Positions 17,753 to 28,400 of a stretch of 64,000 nt of DNA are shown in pieces. Where the stretch lies: contig JAFGQG010000037.1 in NCBI GenBank assembly GCA_016935765.1, positions 1 through 64,000 on the forward strand, written 5' to 3'. The notes under the pieces are model-generated. The model made no database searches, was not told where the DNA came from, and saw only the letters and a program-made list of their open reading frames with translations. Every line of letters starts with the position of its first letter. Within the stretch, counting starts at the first letter, position 1. Origin of the DNA: a bacterium (lineage in GTDB: Bacteria; UBP14; UBA6098; JAFGQG01). Both the position numbers and the translations under genes were made by a program.

Positions 17753-20700
17753 ATGACACTTAAAACAAATCTGTTTGTCCTAATCCTTTTTCTTTCATTC
17801 ATTATTCTTCTAAGCGTTAACCAATTCGGAGAATTGGTTTTAGGAGTATTCTTTGAAAACTCCCGAATTATTTGTTCTCCTTTATACGCCTCTGTTCCCG
17901 AGGTAATTCACTACCAGGCAGGATTGAGTGATGACAGCGGTACCGCATTAACCGGGACTCATATACTTACTTTCAGGCTTTATGCTGAAGAGACCGGCGG
18001 AATACCGATATGGACTGAAACCCATGAGGTTGATATGGACTCGTTAGGTTTTTATGATGTTATGCTCGGTTCGGTCACTTCTTTTGAAAGCGCGTCTGTG
18101 GATTTTTTTCTACCCTACTGGTTAAGCCTCTCCGTTGATGGCGGAGTCGAAATGGGCAGGCATGAGATTGGCACATCACCTTACGCATTCCATGCTCAAT
18201 ACGCGGATAGTATAGCAGGAATATATAATTACGTCAAGACAATTAATGAAATTGATGCCGATGAAACAGGAAATATCGAGTTTATCGAAGGCACAAACAT
18301 TACTTTAACAGAAATACCCGCAACTAACCAGATACAGATTTCTGCCACTGGTGACGCGGGGGGCATTAGTTCAATAAACGATATTGCACCGGATGCTGAA
18401 GGCAATCTGCTATTGGAAGAAGGGGAAAACATAATCATAACAGGGATTTTAGACAGTAATAAAGTAAGGATTTCAAGTGGCGGCGCACCCCATCCCAACC
18501 GTGTGACTCTTGGCAATTCCACCGAGCATGGTGCTTTATTCGTTTACAACCAAGGCGGGGAGCTGGTTACCAGGATTGAAAGCGCTCCTGACTCAACACA
18601 GGGTGTACTTGCAAAATCCTTTGTTGATGACAAATCTGCAATAAGGGCTGAAGCGCATGGTGCAGGTTATGCTACAGGAATTATTGGATATACTTTCAGC
18701 GATGGTGATGGTGCGGCAGGAGTTTATGGAAGCGCTCTAAGGTCCTCAGGAGTGACATCAGGTATTTTGGGGGAGACATACAGCACCTCAGACTATGCTT
18801 CAGGGATATGGGGTTCAGCGGAGGGAACTGAAGGGAGGACTTATGGTGTGGGAGGAGTGAACGAAAGCTCTTCTGACAGCGCTGTGGGTGTTTACGGAAG
18901 GGTTGCAGCTGGCAACCATACTTACGGTGTTTATGGATTGACAAGGAGCACAGGTTCTGAAAGCGCCGGTGTTTATGGAAAAGCAATAAATGGCGAGACA
19001 AATTACGGAGTTCTTGCGGAGACTTACTCCAATGATGAAGTCGCCGCAGCATTACTCGCGAGGGCTCTTTCAACTGATGGATCCTCAGCGAAAGGGATTG
19101 TAGGGTATGCACAAGGAAATGAAAGAGATGCTGACGGAGTCTGGGGGATTGCTACAGGACATGGAAGAAACTATGGTGTGAAAGGAATGACACAGAGTAA
19201 CCATGACAGCAGCGCCGGAGTTTACGGTGTGGCAGGATTTTTGTTCGGTTCCGGCTTGGTCTTCGGTGTTATGGGTGAGACCTTTTCCGAGGCGCAGGAC
19301 GCAGCGGGGATTTATGGCTTGACCCGCAATGTATCTGAGCAAAGGCTTTACGGCGTAAGAGGTGAAACCAGAGCTACGGGTGAGCATGCAGCTGGAGTAT
19401 ATGGAAGGGCATTAGGCAATACTGGTAAAACTGCAGGGGTTTACGGTTATACTGCTTCTGCCGATACTGGCGCTTCGGGAATCCTGGGCTGGGCTGGTCA
19501 AATGAGCCCAGCTATTTATGGTGTCCAAGGCTTTACATCCGGTTCTGATGATGCTGCTGGTGTTTATGGCTATTCTGTTAATGGAGTATCATTTGGCGTA
19601 TTAGGCAAAAGTACTTCCATGGTAAGGAATACTGCTGGAGTCATGGGAATTGCCAATGGCGATGCAGCCTATCCTTCAAAAATCTACGGGATTAGAGGAA
19701 GTACAAACATGGATGCCGATACATCGGCAGGAGTCTGGGGAGAAGCAACAGGCGCTTTACAAAAGGTCTATGGCGTTTATGGAACATGTTATTCTAATAA
19801 TGATTCAGCTGCTGGAGTATATGGGTTAGCCATTAACAATGCAAATGGTGTTAAGGGGAAAAGCTCAGCGATAGGATATAACACCGCTGGGGTTTTCGGC
19901 ATTAATGAAGCTGGAGCAGGGGTTATAGGTGAAGGCCAGATCGGCGTTTTAGGACGCTCGGATCTTCTTTTTGGTGTAGCTATATTGTCAGACGGTGTTT
20001 TTGTAGTCGGTGAACCCTACATGGATGACATAGCTTTTAAAGTCACTCCAGGTGCTAATGAAACCCATATCTACGGAATGGAGTATAATCCTATTACTAT
20101 TTTCGGCGGTTCTTCCAACAGGGTTGCTATTCAGAAGGTGAATGGCGGTCCCACGCCTACCTTGTATGACAACAATTTCATGATAGAGGCAGAAGCTCCA
20201 TTGCTTGTAACAAATGGAGCGCACGGTGTAACAATAAGCTGTCCTGAATGCTGCACATCACCATGCGGTGGAGAAGGCGGAGGGTGTGTTTGTGAATCCA
20301 CCCACACAATAGGCAGCGGAGAAAGCCCGGGCGAACTGAAGATCATTAATAGTGGGGGAAGTGTCGGCGCAAAAATATACTATGAGCCCAGCGGAGATGA
20401 TTGTGTTATTAAAGCTGGAACGTTTGGAGTCAATGGTAAATTGTTGATCACGGGCAGTGCCGAAGGAGACACGATCATGGCTGCCAGTTGCGCATCTGTG
20501 AATCTCAATAAGCATGTTTATACTAAGCATGATGTGTGTGTTCTGGGAGATTTAATTGTTTACGGATTCAAAAGCTTCCAGACACCACACCCCGAAATCG
20601 AGGATAAAGACATACGCTTCTACTGCGCTGAATCAGACGAAGTGATGATCGAACACCGGGGTACCCTTGAGTTGAATGATGGCTATGGCGAAAGTCAGCT

Positions 20701-20929
20701 CCCCCATGAATTTGTTTTAATGTCAGAACCCGGAACATACTCCATTATGTGCACTCCGCAGGACTGGGAGAACAATGGCGTAGGCGCAAAGGTTGACGAT
20801 AATGGTAAAATTATGATAAAAGAATTAGCAGGTGGCGAAGGGAATTTTAAGGTTGCCTTTACAGTCTATGCGACCAGGAAAGGATATAAGGATCACCCGG
20901 TAGTTGTCGATAAACAAGTAATGAGATGA
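17753..20929 (+). CDS. Array repeat protein 5 (intact, 1058 residues, unusual signal peptide)
   Basis: The start follows AAGGAGA. The N-terminus is longer than in paralogues. After a normal hydrophobic core (LFVLILFLSFIILL) there are about 25 extra residues (SVNQFGELVLGVFF, then ENSRIICSPLYA) before SVPEVIHYQ. The extra DNA contains two hairpins, one shared with an intergenic repeat. The rest is canonical: N-terminal domain, two linkers (IDADETGNIEFIEG and APDAEGNLLLEEG), a long repeat field (about residues 290-750), RVAIQKVNGGPTPTLYDNNF, CPECCTSPCGGEGGGCVC near 828, and the C-terminal domain ending KGYKDHPVVVDKQVMR. The C-terminal 60 residues are close to those of the truncated copy at 53027-54040 (WENNGVGAKVDDNGKIMIKEL against WDNQGVGAKVDENGN), so those two share a recent origin. 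Confidence 0.82.
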   Translation: MTLKTNLFVLILFLSFIILLSVNQFGELVLGVFFENSRIICSPLYASVPEVIHYQAGLSDDSGTALTGTHILTFRLYAEETGGIPIWTETHEVDMDSLGFYDVMLGSVTSFESASVDFFLPYWLSLSVDGGVEMGRHEIGTSPYAFHAQYADSIAGIYNYVKTINEIDADETGNIEFIEGTNITLTEIPATNQIQISATGDAGGISSINDIAPDAEGNLLLEEGENIIITGILDSNKVRISSGGAPHPNRVTLGNSTEHGALFVYNQGGELVTRIESAPDSTQGVLAKSFVDDKSAIRAEAHGAGYATGIIGYTFSDGDGAAGVYGSALRSSGVTSGILGETYSTSDYASGIWGSAEGTEGRTYGVGGVNESSSDSAVGVYGRVAAGNHTYGVYGLTRSTGSESAGVYGKAINGETNYGVLAETYSNDEVAAALLARALSTDGSSAKGIVGYAQGNERDADGVWGIATGHGRNYGVKGMTQSNHDSSAGVYGVAGFLFGSGLVFGVMGETFSEAQDAAGIYGLTRNVSEQRLYGVRGETRATGEHAAGVYGRALGNTGKTAGVYGYTASADTGASGILGWAGQMSPAIYGVQGFTSGSDDAAGVYGYSVNGVSFGVLGKSTSMVRNTAGVMGIANGDAAYPSKIYGIRGSTNMDADTSAGVWGEATGALQKVYGVYGTCYSNNDSAAGVYGLAINNANGVKGKSSAIGYNTAGVFGINEAGAGVIGEGQIGVLGRSDLLFGVAILSDGVFVVGEPYMDDIAFKVTPGANETHIYGMEYNPITIFGGSSNRVAIQKVNGGPTPTLYDNNFMIEAEAPLLVTNGAHGVTISCPECCTSPCGGEGGGCVCESTHTIGSGESPGELKIINSGGSVGAKIYYEPSGDDCVIKAGTFGVNGKLLITGSAEGDTIMAASCASVNLNKHVYTKHDVCVLGDLIVYGFKSFQTPHPEIEDKDIRFYCAESDEVMIEHRGTLELNDGYGESQLPHEFVLMSEPGTYSIMCTPQDWENNGVGAKVDDNGKIMIKELAGGEGNFKVAFTVYATRKGYKDHPVVVDKQVMR
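17819..17846. repeat. 28-bp hairpin repeat, copy 2, inside the signal-peptide region of array gene 5
   Basis: AACCAATTC and GAATTGGTT form a 9-bp stem around GGA, followed by TTTTAGGAG-like sequence. Aligned with 7438-7465, the stem differs by a compensated T-A to C-G pair. A second small hairpin (GGAGT/ACTCC) follows at about 17843-17863. Confidence 0.5.
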
Positions 20930-20939
20930 AAAGCTAACC

Positions 20940-21092
20940 TTTTGGCAGGCATTTGACCGGGCATTCGGTTACACCATCTCATCTATCGATCTTTTCTTCG
21001 GATTCCTGAGGTATTTTGATTCCCCAATTCGCCAAACCAAACATGATCGTATCGTAGACACCATTGTGATCGATGAAAGAATATTAGATTGA
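20940..21092 (+). pseudogene. Possible C-terminal remnant of a membrane protein (RDD-like)
   Basis: An open stretch with no start of its own encodes FWQAFDRAFGYTISSIDLFF, then GFLRYFDSPIRQTKHDRIVDT and IVIDERILD before TGA. The aromatic helix followed by a short basic loop and D-x-I-V-x-T-I-V-I is reminiscent of the last helix and tail of RDD-family membrane proteins (R-x-x-D-x-x-A-G-T-x-V-V). It directly follows array gene 5. I regard it as a scrap rather than a functional gene, with weak family assignment. Confidence 0.3.
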
Positions 21093-21521
21093 CTGCTTAT
21101 TAAACCAGAATAATTAATTCATGGTTTAGGTTAGGGGTTTGGAAGATATAAACTTACCTATTTCAGATTTCTATATCCGTTTTTACGTTTCACTTTTTCC
21201 CATTGTGCTTAATTTCAAGGAAGAATTAATAATTACTACTTGAAAAGGAAATTTATTAATTTCTTATTTACCTTTTTCCCAAACTCACGAGTACACTCTT
21301 TTTTTTACACATATTCCCATACTTGTTTCACACCCATATTTAACACTCATTTTCAAAAAACTCTTGACCTTTTCCAGACATTATTGTTTGTTTTGTATAT
21401 TGTGTTTTTTAAACTTAAAATAAAAACCCCCCAAATCATTTCGTCTTTCAAATTCCCAAATTTGCTTACCTAATGAAATAAAACAATTTCTTACAGATTT
21501 TAAAATTAAGGAGGTTTCATA
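21093..21521. other. Intergenic spacer
   Basis: Very AT-rich. A 77-codon frame (21240-21473) consists of Phe/Thr/Leu low-complexity residues without a ribosome site and is not accepted as a gene. AAGGAGG precedes ATG 21522. Confidence 0.4.
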
Positions 21522-24500
21522 ATGAAACACAAAACGAAGTTGTTTTTTTCCTTTTTATTCGCTGTTGCAATGATAATTGCTAATTGTTCATTGCTAATTG
21601 CACAGATCCCCCGAGATAATACATTAGCAGGGGAGATTAAGCGATGAAACCGGTGAACCCTTGACCGGAATCCATACCATTAATTTCGGACTATACACTG
21701 AAGAGACGGGAGGAACACCATTATGGACTGAAACACATGTTGTTGATATCGATTCAATGGGCTTGTATGATGTAAACCTGGGTTCTTTTATCAATTTTGA
21801 AACCTATTCTGGAAATTTTTCGGAGCCATACTGACTCAGCGTATCAGTGGATGGTGGCACCGAAATGGGAAGACACGAGATCAGTTCCTCCCCCTACTTC
21901 TTTCATGCCCAATATGCAGATAGCATAACAGGTATTAGTAATTTTGTCAAGTCAATTAACGACATTGCTCCAGATGATGAAGGAAACATAGTTTTCTCAC
22001 CCGGTGAAAATATAACCATTACTGAAATAACCGACAGCAATAAGATTAGAATAGACAGCCGGGATTACCCACATCCTCACAGAGTTATTCTTGGTGATGA
22101 TCTCACTAATGGCGCACTATTTGCAAGGAATACCGCAGGACAACAGATAGCCCGTATTGAAACGACTAACGATTCAACCCAGGGGATTCTCGCCAACACT
22201 ATCGTTAATGACAGAGCTGCGATAATTGGGAATGCTAACGGCTCGGGTATATCTCCCGGCGTCCTGGGATTGACAAATAGTAAATCGACTGATGCCGCCG
22301 GAGTTAAAGGGATAGCTATGAATTCGGCAGCTGATGCCTTATCACACGGAGTTATCGGTATAACTTATGCCTTTGGCGATAATGTTGCCGGAGTCCATGG
22401 AACTGCAGATGGTGAAGGTCTGGGCTATGGTGTTTACGGTAAAGCTGGCGATCATTCAGCAGATAACTCTGTAGGAATTCTTGGAGAAGCAATGGGTACT
22501 CATTTAAGTTACGGAGCGAAGGGAATTACTCATTCTAGTACTGATGATGCTTGTGGAGTTCTCGGGCAATCGGTTGCTATTTCGGGAGCAAGAACCTTTG
22601 GGGTTAAAGGAGTTGTACCATCCACTGGAGAGGGTTCAGCCGGAGTTCGCGGCGAGGCTACATCAACATCGGGCTTGGTCAATGGTGTTACTGGTATCAC
22701 TAACTCTATCCAAGGCATTGGTGTTGAAGGTTTTGCAGAAGCTATAAGTGGGACGACCTTCGGGGTCAAAGGAGTGACGTGTTCATCAGATTCATCCGCT
22801 GCTGGGGTTCTGGGTTGGGCTGATAATATTTCTAATGCCAGCGCTGCAATCATAGGTCGTGGTGACCTTAGAATATACGATCGTACCGAATTTTTTAAAG
22901 TTTTCACAGTGCGCACTGGTGGTATACATCAGGTAAACATATATGAGTTGAATGAGTTGATAACCGCGTTCGGGGGTCCTACTAGAAGAGTTCCCATCCA
23001 GAAAGTGAACACCTCCGCTACTCCGACTATCCCGGACAATAATTTCAATATTACTGGTGATTCTCCTATAACGGTTACTACCGGCGCGCACGGCGTTACT
23101 ATCGGCTGCCCTGACTGCTGTACCGAACCGTGTGGCGCAGGTGGAATTGCCTGCAGGTGTGACAGCACACTTACCGTGGGCTCTTCCTCACACGCAGGTG
23201 TTATTAATGTAAAAACAGCAACCGGCGAAGTAGCCGTTAAACTCACCGCTGCGGACGTTGCTGGACCCAAGGTTAAATCATCCGTTCCAGCAACTGCAGA
23301 TCTACTATCTGTGGCAAGATTTGAGGCGTACCAGGATACTCCCTACGATGACAGCGATGCTAAAGCAGCCATTAAAGGTTACTGGAATTCCGGGAGTCCC
23401 ACAGGTCATGGTGTTTTCGGTTTTACAAGTTCCGGTGAATCATCCGCTGGCGTATTCGGTAAAGCTGGTTCTTTAGAGGAGATATCTCCCTCTTATGGAG
23501 TCAGTGGTGTTACTGAGGGTAACGGTCCTTTATCCGCGGGTGTTTATGGTGAAGCTATGTCAACAACTGCTCAGGTCTATGGAGTTTCCGGCCATATCCG
23601 CTCAGAAAGCCCCAATTCTGCCGGATTAGAGGGCAGGGCTTTTTCAGAAACAGGCGTCGTCTTTGGTGTTTCTGGCTATTCCATGTCATCTGGTACTAAC
23701 TCGTCTGGAGTATACGGAGAAGGTGAAGCATCAACCGGAACGATAAGTGGTGTAAGAGGTATAACACGGTCATCTGGAGATTATTCTTCCGGAGTATCGG
23801 GTGAAGCTATTTTGGGAACTGGGAAGATATATGGAGTCTTAGGAAAAACGAATTCCAGCGATAGTCTCTCAGCAGGGCTTATGGGTTGGGCTGATAGTAC
23901 CGGGCAGAGCGCAGGCTTGCTAAGTTCCGGTGATCTTAGAGTATGTCTTACTGGAGGACCGGAATCCCCCACTGTATTCACTATTTCCGTGGCGAATGAA
24001 CAAGTCAATATGTACCAGGCAAGTGAACTGATAACTGCTTTTGGAGGTTTTGATAGAAGAGTAGCCATTCAGAAAGTGAACTCTGTAGCTACCCCAACTA
24101 TTCCTGATAACAACTTCACCATCACTGCTGATGCTCCCATAACGGTTACTACCAGTGCTCACGGTGTCAATATCAGTTGCGAAGACTGCTGCACAGAACC
24201 CTGTGGTGGCGGCGGCGACGGATGTAACTGCGATTCGACCTTGAAAGTCGGCAGCGCGAGCAAACCAGGTGGCGCTCAGGTAATAAACTCCTCAGGTAAT
24301 CCCGCATTAGAAGTGAGCCAATCAGGAACTATGTGCAATCTAAACGTAGGTGGTATTGGAAGTCATGGAGAAATTAGTATATACGATAATGTCGGAGATT
24401 ACGCTTATATTAACCTTGCTAGCTGGGGGGCATATTTCGCCGTCCATACAGGATTTGAAGACATCACTGTGGAAGGTAGTGCCGATGTTGATTGGGATTT

Positions 24501-25140
24501 AAATGTAGGTGGTGATTTAAATCTAGATGGTGATTTAATAATGGATTATGAAAAGTATTTAGGATGTAATCTAATTGGTTGGGCACACCCGGATTACCCC
24601 TTAACAATAGAAAACAATGTAGATGTGAACGGAAATTTGGATGTAACCGGTACTGTATCTAAAGCAGGTGGCTCCTTTCTGATAGACCATCCGCTTGATC
24701 CGCTAAACAAAACACTTCGCCATAATTTTGTTGAATCACCAGAGAACCTTTGCCTCTACCGGGGTGAGGTTATACTCGACGAATATGGTGAAGGTTCTGT
24801 AAAGATGCCTGACTACTTCTCAGCTTTAACAAAAGAAGGCGAAGCATCCGTTACGCCAACACCGGTTGGGAAACCGTTTATGGTGGGTTATGAATGGAAC
24901 GATGAGTACACCCAATTTAAACTGTATGGTGAACCAGGCAGAAAGGTTACTTACATAGTCCTTGCAGATAGGGACGACCCGGTTATGCACGAAATTTATC
25001 GACCTGTGGAAGAGGAGAAGGGTAATGGTCATTACGAAAAAGGAAAATTACTCTATCCCGAAGCTTATGGGTATTTAATGGAGATGGGTGTTCACTATCA
25101 AATGAGCAGAAATGTTAAAGGAGCAAGCATAAGTAACTGA
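21522..25140 (+). pseudogene. Array repeat protein 6, three lesions in the N-terminal region, two cysteine modules
   Basis: ATG 21522 has AAGGAGG and encodes a normal signal peptide (MIIANCSLLIAQ). Three lesions follow: a C5 run at 21608-21612 adds one base against the paralogues; in the corrected frame the Tyr of HYQG is TAG (21625-21627); and the Trp codon expected after PY is TGA (21832-21834). From 21847 the frame is open for 1097 codons. It holds a linker (IAPDDEGNIVFSPG), repeats, CPDCCTEPCGAGGIACRC near 23150, a KGYWNS-type module, more repeats, a second CEDCCTEPCGGGGDGCNC near 24225 and a divergent C-terminal domain (IDHPLDPLNKTLRH, VESPENLCLYRG). That last version is common in secreted proteins of other bacteria and differs from the HPE...GYKD type of its neighbours. 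It looks like an inactivated gene whose downstream part could still serve as a recombination donor. Confidence 0.8.
21569..21601 (+). repeat. 7-bp tandem repeat in signal-peptide codons (four units)
   Basis: AATGATA, ATTGCTA, ATTGTTC, ATTGCTA and a partial ATTGC encode MIIANCSLLIA. Confidence 0.75.
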
Positions 25141-25430
25141 TCCGCTATTGACGATTTTCAATTTACTTTTTTCGATTTTAACAGAAACCGCCTCTCCTTA
25201 CTTCTATTCCCATACCCAATAGATATTTACAGTTTTATTCCCGTTTTTTGGTATTTATTTCTAAAATATACTTGATTATTAATGGTAATTAAATAGTTTT
25301 CAATAATTTTGTTTAGTTTAGGAAAGAAAACAGGAGTTCTAAATGATGTTTATGCTCCCCCAATTATTGATTCTATGGTATCTTCAATCAATATACTTTT
25401 CATTAATTTTACGTTAAAGGAGGTCTTAGA
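25141..25430. other. Intergenic spacer
   Basis: AT-rich, no gene seen. AAAGGAGG lies before ATG 25431. Confidence 0.4.
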
Positions 25431-28400
25431 ATGAACAAAACAATGAAGCTGTTTTTTCCATTTATTATCATTGTTTCATTGGTAATTGCTAATTGTTCAC
25501 TGGTAATTGCCCAAATCCCTGAGATAATACATTACCAGGGAAAGCTTAGCGATGACAGTGGAGCGCCATTGACTGGAAGCCATACACTTACGTTCAAATT
25601 CTATACAGTGGAGACAGGTGGAACCCCGATATGGACAGAAACCCAGGATGTAAACCTCGATTCGCTGGGTTTATATGATGCACTACTGGGTTCAGTCACC
25701 AGCTTTGAAAGCGCTTCCGCTGATTTTTCAACTTCCTACTGGATAAGTGTTTCAGTGGACGGCAGCCCCGAAATGCCAAGGCAGAAGCTAGGTGCCTCAC
25801 CGTACTCCTTCCATTCCAAATGTGCAGATAGGATAAGTGGTAGTGGAAGTCCCTGCGCATGCGAGAGTACTCTCACAGTGGGTTCTGCCTCCCGCCCGGG
25901 AATTATCAGAGTTAAAACAGCAAGCGGTGAGGTTGCAATTACTCTAACGGCAGCAGATATTGCTGGACCAAGGATTAAATCCTCGGCACCAACAAGTTCT
26001 GGGTTACTTAACATAGCAAGATTTGAGATATACGACACTACTCCTTATGATGACGCTAGCGATAAATCATCCCTTAAAGGTTACTGGAATTCAGCAACAA
26101 ATCCAGGTAATGGGATCGTTGGTTTTACAAACTCTGAGGGCCAGGCAGGTGTGGTGGGAAAAGCTGTTCCTTCAGTATCTAGCGTAGCAGCGATTGGAGT
26201 ATATGGAAGGTGTGAAGCAAACGGTGAGCTGTCCTCCGGGGTCTTTGGTGAGGCTTCGTCAACAACCGGGATTGTAAATGGAGTAATGGGGGCTACTAAC
26301 TCAAACGAAGGTACCGGAGTTTTTGGAGGGGCTACGGATTCAACCGGAAAAAACTATGGTGTCAAGGGGAGGACACTTTCCAATAATGTCCGTGCTGCCG
26401 GGATACTTGGTATCGCCCCCAACGATGGGAGAAGCGCTGCGATTGAAGGTCAAGGAAACTTGAGAATTTACAGTTCGTCTGAATTGACCGCGCCTCTGGT
26501 TTTCGAAGTTGCTGCAGATAGTCAACAGGTAAACATTTATGAAGGTGGTAACCTTATTACCGCTTTTGGGGGTCCCTATCATAGAGCTGCTATTCAAACA
26601 GTAAACAGCACAGCAAAACCCACTATTCCGGATAATAATTTTACAATCGTTGGAGAAGCCCCAATAACAGTCACAAATGATTGGCATGGAGTTATCATCG
26701 GGTGTCCTGATTGCTGTACCGAGCCTTGTGGTGCTGGTGGAATTTCCTGTAGATGCGACAGCACCCTCACCGTAGGTTCCTCCTCACGGGCTGGCGTTAT
26801 AAAAGTAAAAACAGCAACCGGCGAAGTCGCCGTTACTCTTACCGCTGCAGACATTACCGGTCCAAAGATCAAATCATCTATTCCACTTACTGCGGAACTC
26901 CTCTCGGTAGGGAGATTAGAGGCATACGAGGGCACTCCCTACGATGACGGCGGAGCAAAAGCGGCTTTTAAAGGTTACTGGAATTCAGCTACACATCCAG
27001 GTAATGGCATATTTGGTTTTACTAGCTCGACATTCCAGTCTGGAATATTGGGTAAAGCTATTCCCTCAGATATACATTCTACTGCTTTTGGAGTGATGGG
27101 CATTACTGAAGCAAATGGTGATTATTCAGCAGGAGTCTTTGGGGAAGCTACATCAACAAGCGGCTCAGTAAACGGGGTTAGTGGTATCACTAACTCAAAC
27201 CAGGGCATCGGAGTTGAAGGCCTTGCCGAATCTACTAGCGGAGTAACTTTTGGTGTTAGAGGAGTAACAGCTTCTATCGATACCCTTGCCGCCGGGGTAA
27301 TTGGTATCGCTGACAGTGCTGGTCATAGCGCTGCCCTTATGGGTATTGGTGGCCTCAAAATATATGATCCTTCTACTGCCGCTCTCTCTCCGGTTTTCAA
27401 GGTACTAACCGGGAACGACCAGGTAAACATGTATGAAAGTGGTGAACTTATCACAACATTCGGTGGTTCCACTCGAAGAGTAGCTATCCAGAAAGTGAAC
27501 ACCTCCGCTACACCCACTATCCCTGACAACAATTTCAGTATTACTGGGGATGCTCCAATAATAGTAACTACAGGCACACATGGAGTTACAATTGGTTGCC
27601 CTGATTGCTGTACTGAACCTTGTGGAGGTGGTGGCGGGATATCCTGCGCATGCGAAAGCACGCTGACAGTCGGCTCCGCCTCCCGATCAGGCGTTATCAA
27701 AGTCAGAACTGCAACTGGCGAGGTGGCTGTTACTCTTACTGCTTTAGAAGAATATGGTCCAAAGGTCAAATCTTCTATCCCTGTAAGTTTAGGTTTAAAC
27801 TCGGTGGGAAGGATCGAGACTTACGAAGGCGCTGCCTATGATGATGGAGGATATAAGGCAGCATTTAAAGGCTACTGGAATTCTTCCACTTATTTAGGTG
27901 ATGGTATTTTCGGTTTTACAAAATCAAATGCCCGTGCAGGTGTGTTTGGAAAGGCAGTATCCTCTGGCGAATATTCTATATCATACGGCGTCAAGGGAAT
28001 TATTGAAGCGGATGGCGAAGGATCATCAGGTGTCTATGGAGAAGCGATTTCGGAAACAGGAATAGTCCGTGGTGTTTATGGTATAACTAATTCTGCTGGA
28101 GATTTCGCATGTGGGGTATTAGGAAAATCAGATCATACCTCAGGTGAAACCTTTGGTGTAATCGGTGAGACCAAAAGTGAAACTTCTCAATCTGCAGGCG
28201 TATATGGTAAAGCTGGTTTTGTAACCATCGGGGTTGCTACAGGAATGGTTTATGGAGTCAGGGGAGAAAGCTATTCAGCTACACCTTATTCAGCTGGTGT
28301 TTTTGGCTCAGCTGGTTTCGGGGGGGGATCGGGAAGAGTATATGGAGTTATCGGAACCATAACCACTGATGCAGATAGCGCTGCCGGAGTTCTTGCAGCA

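Noticed and set aside
21240-21473. 77-codon frame before array gene 6
   Set aside because: Phe/Thr/Leu low-complexity product, no ribosome site and strongly AT-rich sequence.
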